DNA of 64,000 nt. Origin: Nephromyces sp. MM_2019 (taxonomy: Eukaryota > Apicomplexa > Aconoidasida > Nephromycida). The translations under genes were made by a program, and so were the position numbers. The notes below the pieces were generated by a model. It made no database searches and was not told the DNA's origin. It saw only the letters and a list, made by a program, of their open reading frames with translations. The DNA lies in NCBI GenBank assembly GCA_015657535.1, contig JADHZB010001481.1, forward strand, positions 3,427 to 67,426. The letters are read 5' to 3'. This document shows, piece after piece, positions 45,920 to 57,657 of the stretch. Every line of letters begins with the position of its first letter. Positions within the stretch are counted from its first letter, which is position 1.

Positions 45920-48900
45920 CTACTCCCCCTGATGAGGTGTACGTGCACAACTATTCCAGAAAAAATACCCCGGAAAAAAGGCTAACCGAACTCTCTCATA
46001 AGCTGCTAGCTTCAGCTTTTGCGAGACCTGAGAATTAGCACCTCTAAACGCTAAAGATTCACCAGATTGGGCTTTTTCTTCTGAAGAAAAAACATCATTT
46101 GAAGACTCCAACTCTGTGAAGTAGATGTTATCAATCTTATCAAGAAGGAAGATAGCTGTTCCATGCATTCGCGGAAATCCACCTTCACTTCCAATGAAGG
46201 GAGCTATCAGGTGCCCTGCAATGAAGATGAATAAGTTAGCATAGGAAATAAAAGAAAGCACAAGAAGACGAGCATGATGTCTAAAACAGAGGAGAGAGCA
46301 ATATATTCAGATTTCTGGAAATAGGAAAAAAAATTGACACACACGAAGACATCTCAACAAACTTTAGCACAGATTAGTGAACAAGAAAACATACAAACAC
46401 ACACAGATACACGTAACACGCAGACACATGCAACACATAGACACACGCAACACATAGACACACGCAACATGTAGACACACACCAACACACACACACTTCA
46501 CCCAACATGCTTTCAGGATACGCATAAACCTCATTCACTCAAACTCGCATAATTCCTTTTCGTACTGTTTCATACGCAACACAATGCACACAAGGTAGCA
46601 TCCACACACCTCCTAATACTTACCATTATTTATTTGATTAAAGTGTGAATGATAGGCAATCTCTCGGTAGCATGCGATTCCAGTTCTCGAATCAAACACT
46701 AGGGGCTGGCCGTCTCTATTGTATACTCTAACATTTTTGCTTACTAAAGCATCAACACTAGCTCCTGTTCTATACACAAGAGAAATAGCAAAATCCGTCC
46801 CAACTGTGTCTTGCATAATGGCCATCGATTTACTGCTTGACGTTCCCTCCTCCTCTTCTTCCTCCAATTTGTCTTGCTCTCCCTCTTCTTTGTCTCCCTC
46901 TTCTTCCTCCAATTTTTCTTGCTCTCCCGCTTCTTCCTCCCATTCGTCTTTCTCTCCCTCTTCATCCTCCTCTCCCTCCCCAACATCTTCTCCCGCTTCT
47001 TCTACTCCGTTTCGAAAAACACTACTATTTCCAAGCAATGTGGAATCATCTCGCTTTCCATTCTTTCTAACAGAGCTATTCACACTCTCTTCATGCCTCT
47101 CGCCTAGCATGAGGCTCTCATCAAAAATCTCCTCTGAAATTTCCCCAATAGCTGAATCAGTAGAGCCCACATGAATCCTCCCCCCAATCCTAGAATCCGC
47201 ATTTTTCTCCATCTTCTTTTTCATCTTCGTTTTCAACGGATTTTCCAGAGAATCAAATTCGCCTCTGTTTCTTGCTATCACGCCTCCCCCGCGATGAGAT
47301 CCATCACACGATCTAGCAGATAGATTCGAAGAAGAATCAGTAGAAGAGGAGTCATCAGGCGAAGAAGATGCTTTCCTTCTCTTCACCTTCTTCGCAGGAA
47401 AAGGAAGAGAAACTGAGTTTTTTGCAGCTAAACTGCCAGCTTCTTGCAAACTCCTTATTCTGCTATCCTTTAGAGTCATATCTTCAGCGTAAAACTCATC
47501 TTCTCCAAAAACCCACTTTTGTAGCTTTCCCTGCAACATATTTTGCGACGAAGAAGATGACCAAACATCGTTAGATGCATGAAACATACTTGATTTACTC
47601 CGATTGTGGATGCTATACTGATTAGAAGAGAAAGAAGAGCTGGAGATTGCTATATCAATAGTATATGGTGGAAAGAAGTGATTAACTGCGTGTGGAATCT
47701 TATTCTTGTGAAAGTAAGAAGATGCTTCTTCCAAGAATAAGGTTGCCTTATCAGCAAGAATCATCGGTTTCCACGGATATGAAGTCTCTATTGTAGTGCA
47801 GAACTTGTAAGCCGCTTCTGGAAACCTCTTTGAGGACTTCTTCAAGGCATCCATGCGAAGAGAAGCAGCTAAAACCTGAGAGAAGAGAGAGACCAGAAGA
47901 ATGAAGAGAAATGACACACACACACACAGAATAGGAAAAAAATGGATTAGAGCGTGATATTTACAGGGAGATGCACACAGTGAGGCACGGTGGCCCATAT
48001 ATGCAAACAGTGGTACACATATTCACATAGTGATCCATAATATGCATACAGTAACTCAAGCACAAAAAGCGACCCACACACACAGAATGACCCACACAAT
48101 CACACTGTCACCCACACACACAGAGCGACACACACTGTGGCCCACACAAACACGGTAACCCTCACAAACACAGTGACCCCAAATACAAAAAGCGACCCAC
48201 AAAAACACGCATGGTGAAACTCACGATCTCAGTGACCCACACACACATGCAAATACACACAAAAGTAGAATATCGCTTCTATAACCTGCATAAGGTGGAG
48301 ATATTGACCTTCTAGCCTTAAATGACTTCCAAGAAACCGATCAAGCAACGCTATAAAGCCTTCACTGTTGAAGGGTCCAAGGCCCCAGGTAAAGGTCCCC
48401 CATAGACAGCAGGGTACTTCAACGTCACTCAGTCTACTGGCCATCTGAATGAACACTTGAAGTAATTTTGTATCACAAACATCTTAAGCAACACTAAAAA
48501 CACACACTGAAAAAAAATTGAATGAGCCATGCTTAATCACCGCAACAAACACACTTTTCGGCTCAAGTTCATAGTGAGTGTGCGCACACTTATCACAGAG
48601 ATCTTACGTATGCTAATTCGCCAAAAAAACTCCACGAAGGCGCAAATACACTATGGACTATGTGATGGTACACACATCCGCATCACAAATACAGGAAACT
48701 CCCTTTAAAATGTTACACATACTTTACACATACATCAATAACGCACACTTATTACATACAACTAAAACTCCCATTAAATCCCCTTCAGAATGTAATTGCT
48801 TTTCAGAAATACACAAAAATATCACACAGATATGAAAAAACACTATACTTCCCATTAAATCCTCAGAAAATCCACACATGCTTTCTACACACAAAAAACA

Positions 48901-51900
48901 AAGCCCTCAAACATCCTCACACACACGATTTACAAGCTCATTCAGCTATCCACACCTTCTTGCAAGTATCGTCGAGAATAACTTTCAGCTTGTCATTTTG
49001 ATAGTCAACATTACCAAAGGCATGGAAGATAGATGGCAAATGAGATGGCTCCAAATGCCTCATATTTTCTAGTAAAAACACTGAAAAACTGTCCAGAATC
49101 TTCAAACTTCGCATCTTCAGCTCATCTAAGCCTCTGAGGAAGAACACTGCTTCATCCATTGTGAGGGTGTGAAAAATAGCTTTAGGAGGATGAGGGAGGA
49201 GATTGCCATCACTTTTTACTGGTTGAAAAGGAGGTGCGTGTGCGGCAGATGAAGTAGCTTTAGCGGAGTTGCTACTATATAGAGGACGCTTCAATGTACT
49301 GCCGGTAGTGGTGGAGGTAGTAGCCTTTTTAATAGTGGAAAAGGCGTCATTTGATGATTCTTCCGGATTTGCAGAAGGGAAAGAAGAAGAGGAGGGAGTA
49401 GGAGGGGGGGAAGAAGGGGTAAAGGGAGGAGAAGAAGAAAGAGAAGGAGAAGTAGGAAAGGCAGAAAAAGAAGATGCAGAAGAAGAGGTAGCAATAGTGA
49501 AAGAGGCAGCAGAATCAGCAGAAATAGTAGCAGAAGTAGCAGTATGAGAGGTAGAAGACACACGCTGCATATAGCCAGAAGTTGACTTATCAGTGGAATC
49601 ATTTGGAGCAGCGACTAAACGCTCAGATCTTGGAGAATCTCCAGCAGCTTCAGATCGCCTTGATATCGCCAGACATTTCGCACGCAGTAGGGTGTCACTC
49701 ATATAACTTCTCCTCCGTGAAGAAGGAGGGCCTTCTTCTCTTCCTTCAGGGAGAGAGACGCTTTCTTGAGTACTGCTGTTAGCAGAAGCCTACGTGAAGA
49801 GATTGGAAAGAGTTAACAAGTGAAAAACAGGGGAATACGTTAACACACAAAGCTATTCTAGATACTTCAAATAAGATGCTTATTCTACCGATTTCCTTCG
49901 AATAATGTGAGATTTTCAGACAAATAAAGCAGCGAAAACATCTCGGTTGCTTGCCGAGGAGTGATGAACGTATCATCCCCTCTTCATTATTATGCATAGG
50001 CGCATTCAAACTTCAGAAGCACAGAATTTGTGTGCACTTGTATATTTGTAGATGCACACACGTGCTCGAGGAGGCTAACCCTTGTATAAGCCTTACACAT
50101 AATCTGCTCAGGTATTTAGCTTGTTTACCATGAAAGCGCTTCCGTACAGAAAACTGAATAAGCTGCTAATTTTAACATACGCGCACACAGGATCTTCTCA
50201 AGGGCCATATGCTATTCTCAAATAATAGTAAAGACTTTTTCACATCAAAACAATTGAGCGTAATATGTAAACACATACACACGGCACACCCACACACGAT
50301 ACAGACACGACACACATACCAAAAATACTTGAGGGGAGATATCTTAAACACAGAGACTACCGCTCTCAAACTAACACACCATATGACATGCATTAACTCG
50401 GGTTCTCCTCAGTTTCATCAAAAGTGAAGCCTGGGGATGGGTAGTAGGAGATTCAGTGCCTATACCCTCCTCGTCTTTAAAGTCTTCATTCTTTCTGAAT
50501 TCATCTTCTTCACTCATTGAAGATGATGCCTTCATGGGGGCTGTACGTACACCAGCAGATTTCTTCGCTTCTACTACTCCTTCAACTCTCATTGAAGCAG
50601 ATCTATCATCATTTCCTCCAAGCTGATGAAACTCAAGTCTATTTGGAGAAGCAAAAGGGGCAGATTGAAAGTTCTCAAACGCTTCGTATTGATTAGCAAG
50701 CGAAAAATCTTCAGTGGATGCTGGGGGAGAAGGAGAACGAAGAGAAGAAAGAGAAGCAGCAGAATTAGAAGCAGCAGAATCAGAAGACGAAGAAGCAGAA
50801 TCAGAAGATGAAGCAAACCTCAAATTTAAAGATGAAGAAGATACAGTGGCCTCACTTCTGCCGTAGTGTGAAGATGCCTTAACTTTTTCAGTGATATCGC
50901 TATTAAGATGACTGCGGCTGCTCTGATAGCCATTCTTTCTTTTTTTGCTCAATAAAACTTCGCACACAATCCTTAATATGTCCTTCTTCTGTGGCGTGTC
51001 GTATGATGTTAAAATGAAGGGCAAATAAGCCAAAGAAGAAGCAGAGCAACCCCCAAGCTGTGCTATCCTTCGGGGGTCCGTAGTTACCATGTTGAGTAAT
51101 GCGGCAGAGTGATACTTTAGATCAGCAAAATCCCTGTAAAACGAAGAAATATAGGAGATAAAGATGAGGGAAGGACATAGAGCAAGCGAGAAGATTCATC
51201 GTCTTTAAAGTCGAGAAAGATTCGCTTTCAAGCTGTAGCAATAAAGGGCTAAATAGAAGAGATTGGTGTATCTTGAGAGAGAGAAAAGATACACACATAT
51301 AGAGAGATGGAGAGAGGTTGAGAGAGATGGAGAGAGATGGAGAGAGGTAAACGAGAGTGAAGAGTACTGGCTAAATAAACTAAAAACGGTACATTTAGCC
51401 CGCTATTGCGCACCAGCGCTACAAAGAGCAGTGTTCCAGTTAGACACACACATACAGCTATTCGAGCGGCGCAAAGAGAATGTGCTGTCAAACATTACGA
51501 GAAGGAAATTAGAAGAAGAGGTAGGAAATCTCTTTAGATTGGTGAATGATGTCCAGGTGAAATATTCGGGGATGCCTCTTTACAGAAACGCGAAACACGC
51601 TGTATTTCAATGTATATGGATAGGATACACACACATATGCATATGCATAAATATACACATAGGGGCATGCAAGCACACACACGCACACACACACACCGAA
51701 GATATCCTAGCTGCTGGTATAGCAACACTACAGTATCCCCAACTATAGCCAACCAACACTTGAAATATAAGCATTCGCACACTATACGTACATTCTGCCA
51801 GAATTCAAGCATTGAGGCTGCATCAACATAATCGCTAATAACACCTATTCAAGCTTAAATCGCATACAAAAAAAAGGATTCTAAAAGCAGTGCTAGCGAG

Positions 51901-54900
51901 CATCACACACAGTGTCTAGTTACAGTCATGGTTTTTCGGATGTACATACATCCGAAAACCACCGGAAAAATATTCCTTTCTAACCTTGAGATAGAAAGAA
52001 GATGCTCCATATGCATGAAAGAAGGGTTTCGCCTAACAGAGTCAACGATTTGAGTAAATAGAGGTTGATCTACTCTCTTTACGTGTGCGAGAGACATCAC
52101 AAGATCACACACAAGGTCAGGATCTTTGAGCTCTTGTATGCGATTTTGCTGAAGATACTGTGATAGCTTCTCATATACTCTATTTCCTGGCAAAAACACA
52201 GAAAAAATTGCATGAAAAGAAACTGGAGGTGTACGTACACAGAAATGTAAGTAGAGGATGAAGAGTTAGTAGAGTATCCTAGTCTAGAGCTGCTATTACA
52301 GCTTGAAAACAAAAATTCACTACTTCTAACATATTATTGTAGAGGACTTAAAGCAACATTTTCACAGAAATATACAGATTAACACACATGAATATCTACA
52401 ACCAAATGCAAAAATAACCACACACACACACACACACACAAGCTAAACCAGTTGAAATGTATATGGCGAAAGAATAGTAAACTCGAGGGAATTTTGCACA
52501 AACAAAACATTAGAATGGCAATATGAGCCGCACGCACACACGCACATGCACCCACACTATGGCATGAAGAGTGCGAAACAGCCTGGAGTAAGAAAAGTCT
52601 CATCAAAATTTTCTTAAGCTCATAGATATAAGAGTAATAGCTCGCCAAGATAGGCGCAAACCCAACACACCAAAGCCAGACGTACAGCAGATAAGAAATA
52701 CACAAAATATACATACAGCACACACACACAAGCCAGGCATACAGCATAGGCACACAAAAACCAGACATACAGATACTAGACATACAGCACAAACACACAA
52801 CCCATACACACATATACTCTCATCAATACAAGCAAAATCAGCATGAGAACACAGAGTAACTCGCAGTTACAAAGCAGACACACACACACCTTGATGCCCG
52901 ACTATAGCACACGCTACGAGAGTCTCTGCTATCAATTCAGCTGGCCACTTAAAGCCTAGGATTCTAGGGACATTACGTATCAAAGAACGGAATGTGCGAT
53001 CATCAGCAGTCTCTAAGAAGGCCAATACCTTAAGAGAAAAGAAAACAGCTAGGACGGTAAGGAGAGATTGCAAAAAGACTGGAGCGCAAACAAGCCTCAC
53101 ACACCAACAAACTTACGCTCAACCATACAGTCATATAAACTAAAGCACACACTAATATAAACCCAAACACCCTCACTCACCCACACACACCCACATATGC
53201 TCACATCAACACACCCATACCCGCACACACACACCTTCAACGCTTTGGCTGGATATCCATAACGCATCTTGAATACGTGCTTCCAAGCCTCAGCACCAAA
53301 CCTCATGATCATTTCTCCATCTTCAACTTTGAATTGATGGTAAAATTCGGCTAAATCAATCAAATTGTAGTAGGTATACTCGTGTAGCACGTAAGGCAGT
53401 TGACTAGATAAAGCAGGTATAAGTGTAGAAGATGAAGCTTTCACAGAGGCAGAGATTTCATCTCTATAAGCCTTAAAATGAGCGAAAGCAGTGACTTCTG
53501 GATCTTCAAGGAGAGAGTTTGAACCCTTGAGTACCGGTTTGTTGTTAGCCGCTAACGAGAGGTGTTTTGGAGCGTAGAAATCTTCAAACGATGATGAAGA
53601 TGAAGAAAGATTCTCAGATGAAAAAGATAAGGAAGTTGAAGAAGCTGAAGACAGATTCTTTGATGAAGAGATACGGGAAGATTCTTGATATGCTTTAGTA
53701 TTCATCAACGGTGGAGAGGCTACAGCAGATTTCTGGGTTGAGAAAAAACTATGTGTATTCAAGTTTAAAGCATACTTGAAACGTGTGCGTGGTGTTTCTT
53801 CAGGGAGACTAGCAACAACTCTGAGGTTACCGCTTTTTTGTGAAGTAAAAGCAGGAATTAGATTAGCAGCAGGGATATTAACTATCTCAAGAGAAGAGGG
53901 TATCTCGAGATAATCCAGGTATTCTGTAGCTTCCTTAGGTCCTAGAACGTTGATAAATCCATTAAAACTTGAAGATATGCATTAATACAAGGAAAGATGC
54001 GCTTGTACATATACAAAAAGGTATTTAGGCACACACACACAAAGCAGTCCATGCATATGCATAGATGTTTCGACACACACAATGGCATGTAGATACACAC
54101 ACCAACCGATTCACAGACTCACAACCACTAAGCGAATTACAGGCAGTGTCAAACCGAGATATAAAAAGATGACACGACGAAACCCTGCGCATATTAGACC
54201 TCAGGCAAGCAGAGGCAACACACATTACCATCAGCATTAGCATAAACACACATATCAGCATACCAACTACTATATAATAGCAAAAAAAGCACACACCAAC
54301 ATAGGTATTAACATACAGAACAGACTATCATACACATTGTATACGCACAGAAATTTCACCATAAACATGAACATACACATCACACACACATATGTTGCTT
54401 TACACACCATACGCCGTAATAGCATACACACATTTCACCACACCCACCAGACACATAGTAACACAGGCGTATACACACACTGATGCCGCCATAACCACCA
54501 TACACAAACACGCAAGCAGAAACAAAAAAGCAGACCAATACACACCAAAACACACACACACCAATGGACAGATATTTCCAAAAATACGGCATCCAAAACA
54601 CCCTTCAAGACGTTAGAGCTCACCATCATGCCTTTGCGAAGCTTCCCTATTCAATAAAAGCTCTTCAACATCTTCAGAAGCATTTCTACTGTGCGGAGAA
54701 GAAAGACCATAAAGCCTGCTAAAGGTTTTCCTGTTTCCTGGCTCAATGCTACCAGGATCAATGTAGTGTGTGCGCAGCTTGAAAGGCTGCTCGCTAGATC
54801 GCTTTATGGAGCATAACACACGCGAAATCTCCCCGATTTGATCTTCAGAAAACAAGGAAAACTGCTCTTTCAACCTTTCACCAATCATATTGGTGAACGC

Positions 54901-57657
54901 TAGCGAAAAGAAGTTAAAATGCTTCATCAAAGCTAATACCTCTAACAGCTGAGACTCATCCAAATATATGCCTTTGTGAGAGCTCGTACAGCAGGCAGCT
55001 AGTATAGCGTTAAAAAAGGCTTCATTCCTTTGCAAAAGATCGTAAACTTCTGATGGGGAAAAGATTTGAAAAACTTAAGATTGAAGGTTAGAAGCAGGAG
55101 AAAAGGAGGCTGAAAAAACAGCCTAATTTTCAGAGCAAGAGGAAGGCAAGTAATGAATTCTCAAAGCAGTGATTGCTCGTCTGTGGCTAACACACACACT
55201 TGATGGCAGGGAGGAATGGAACTCTATGTTTGTGTGAAGGAATGGGAGAACTCTTCGGTATTGAGAGGAGTTGATGTGTGTTGTATAACTTTTGTGGAGT
55301 TTTGGGCATAAAAAGGGGAATTTGGGTGTGTGTGCGGGGTGCGGGTGGGGCCTGGGTAGGGTGTGGGTGGTGGGTGTGTTAAGCACTCCCAGCATGTGTG
55401 TGGAGCACAAATAATAATACCTCTCCATTGTAAAGCACCATCGCTGCGTGTGTGACACACAGCTTATCAAAGAGTTGCTACGCGTAACATTGAATCTGAC
55501 GTTCAAAAAAAAGTAGAATAAACTCCTCACTGGCTTTACACGCAACCCACGTATACACACACTGCTCTGCTGCCTCATTCTTATACTTGAGATGCTAGAA
55601 TTGCTTACTATGATCATAGATGTTTGAATTTTTCCTCCTCTTTCCATGTTTTTTACCATCTACATGCTTGGGAGAGGCAAAAGGTGCAGATAACTCTTCC
55701 TGCAAGGCATTCTTCCCAGTTTCAGTGTGGATAGCGAAGTCTGAGAAAAGTAGAGTAGAAGAGGTTTCTTGATGAAATTTTGCCTAGGAATCAAGCGAGA
55801 AACTGATGTTTCAAACAAAAAATCAGTGTATTTTGAAGAGGATGCTTTATGCACCAAATTTCAAAGAAATGTACTCGAAGAAGCTATCATTAAACCTCTT
55901 CATTAGATCCATACAATGAAGCAAACATTAAAAGAAGAAACAGAGCAATGATGTGAAATCTCAATAGGACGGAAGGAAGTATCTTATTTCACTTCTCTGG
56001 GTTGGTCCTTCGCTTCACTAGCATCAGTATAGATGCATGTGGGTGTGTTTCTCGCTATAATTAGGTGCCTCTGCTTTTATAGCTTCAGTTAAAGGCGTAG
56101 CTCTAAAACTATATCTTTTCCTCTCTCTTTTGGCACTTTGCTTCTGACTATTTCTGCTTCTCTCTGCCTCTGCTTCTTTGCAGCTCTGCCTCTCTCTATC
56201 TATCTTCATTGCCTCTCACTGATTCTCTATTCCTCTCTCTATCTCTCTCTTTCTCTCATTGTGTCTCTCTACTTGTTTCTCCCAATCTCTCTAGAACCGA
56301 TTTCCCATAAAACCCCAACCTAACCTTCATCTTCAATGAAGAAATGCTCCCTCGAAGCCGTCTTCTTCTCTTTCATCGACTTGTTTTTTGATTCCCACTG
56401 CTGCTGAATCTCCACCTTATCAACAGCTTCATAACTTCTTCTCAGCAGGAGGAAAGCCTGCATGAGCAAGACTGCATTCTCACTGTTTACCACTTCCATA
56501 TCCAAGAGGGAAAAGAGGTGTACGTACACCTCTTTCGATAGCGGAAAATTGATCTGCATGAAGGCAATGAGTATTGGAGGGATCATAGCTCGAGGAAGAA
56601 GGTTATCTTCAACCATTTTCCACAAAAATCCCTTCAATTTCAACAGAATATCTCGTTGAGGGAACAAAAGATCATCATTAGAAACTTGCTTCATGTAGGG
56701 AACCCACTGTATAATATATCTGAAGATGTAATTAATCTCTTTTTCTAGAGCTTCAATGAAGCCAGTCTTTAACTCTTCAGAAAAAGAGCTTTTTCCAGCT
56801 AGTAGCTCTGATGAATCGTCAGAAACAGTGGAATAGTAAGATTCAGCTGAGCTTTCTCCTTCTTCGTGTGCGCGTTTTTTATGAGAGAGTTCCGAATTCT
56901 CTCCCATGAAAGGAGGTGGAAACGCCTCTTCATTTCTAGCAAGAAGAGGAAGAAGACACTTTTCCATAGTTTCCTCGCGACTTGAGGAGCTCCCATTTGA
57001 AGCGCCTTGTGTTGCTTTTTGAGTCAAGGTTGAATAAGCAGATGAGATCTTTTTTCCTGAATGAAGAAAATTTTCCTCTTCTCTGAGAGTTTTTTTATCC
57101 AATTCTGCATCAGGAATAGAGATGTTACTCACCAAAACTTTATCTCTGGATGAGAAAAAAGCATCATACGGATGACTTCTCAGACTCTTATTCAGCCGGT
57201 AAATTGGGGGAACCGTGGAGTTTTCGCTAGCCCTGTGATTAGGGCCTGTAACTAATAAACTCAAGCTTTCTTCTCCCTCTTCTTGCTTCAACAGAGAATT
57301 ACGCAGAAGGTCTTTCATAGACTCTCTCCTGCACAAAAGATGGATCTTATAGCCATCTTCAAGAGAAGGTATCACTACCTGTTTTTTGGTCTTTTTTTGA
57401 AAACGTTTCGGAGCTGGAGGCCAGTTATTTGATGAATTAAAAGGTGAAAAGGTAGAAAACCTTGAATCACGCGAAGAAGAGGGTGGAGGAGCATTAAGAA
57501 GCTTAAAGCTTCCAGAAAGTATACGGAAATCCTCATTCCAGCATCTGCCTCCCCATCCCTGCGCTAGAGCAACGACTTTGAGCATATCTTTAGGAAGATT
57601 TTGCAGGGATGAAGAGGTAGTGAGGATTTGCAAGCGTACAGATGAGGCGAGTTGGCG
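45920..57657 (-). CDS. giant helical-repeat protein (heptatricopeptide/RAP type), ten resolved exons
   Basis: Exons in transcript order: 56325-57657, 54624-55049, 53235-53941, 52890-53028, 51985-52186, 50398-51133, 48956-49789, 48286-48444, 46624-47875, 45920-46215. Total 6,084 nt, divisible by three, about 2,027 residues, stop TAG at 45922-45920. Helical repeats of the FASTK/RAP kind recur: DLAEFYHQFKVEDGEMIMRF, LVCDLVMSLAHVKRVDQPLF, RDFADLKYHSAALLNMV, HLPSIFHAFGNVDYQN, CCLWGTFTWGLGPFNS. The C-terminal exons begin like a RAP domain (FLEEASSYFHKNKIPH then YTIDIAI), are interrupted by about 250 Ser/Glu-rich residues, and resume with DFAISLVYRTG and later YERVRLAFFPGYFFW. The EVDGP core is not clear, so RAP is tentative. 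Ser- and Glu-rich inserts also occur in exons at 49300-49550, 50700-50830 and 53570-53660. Likely an organellar RNA-binding protein. The 5' end is unresolved: the first exon opens at an AG acceptor at 57658. Confidence 0.85.
46411..46490. repeat. minisatellite in an intron, about 19-nt unit
   Basis: Units CACACGCAACACATAGACA repeat three to four times with small changes (CACATG, CATGTAG), in the last intron of the giant repeat-protein gene. Confidence 0.8.
48051..48245. repeat. CA-rich degenerate minisatellite in an intron
   Basis: Repeated CACA(C/A)AGTGACCCACA-like units between exons 48286-48444 and 46624-47875. It reads GTGGGTCACTGTGT on the sense strand. Confidence 0.75.
55050..56324 (-). 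other. largest intron (1,275 nt) of the giant repeat-protein gene
   Basis: Donor GTTAGG at 56324 and acceptor CATCAG at 55050 join in phase 1 (IEDE then EVYDLLQRNEAFF). Contains GT-rich sense sequence near 55320-55380 and TCTCTC runs near 56150-56290. Open frames inside have repeat composition only. Confidence 0.7.

Noticed and set aside
46719..47174. Ser/Pro-rich + strand frames opposite the giant gene
   Set aside because: Shadows of the Glu/Ser-rich coding insert on the - strand.
50740..50830. AGCAGAAGAAGAAG-like repeats as a microsatellite locus
   Set aside because: They encode the Ser-rich segment of an exon of the giant gene in frame.
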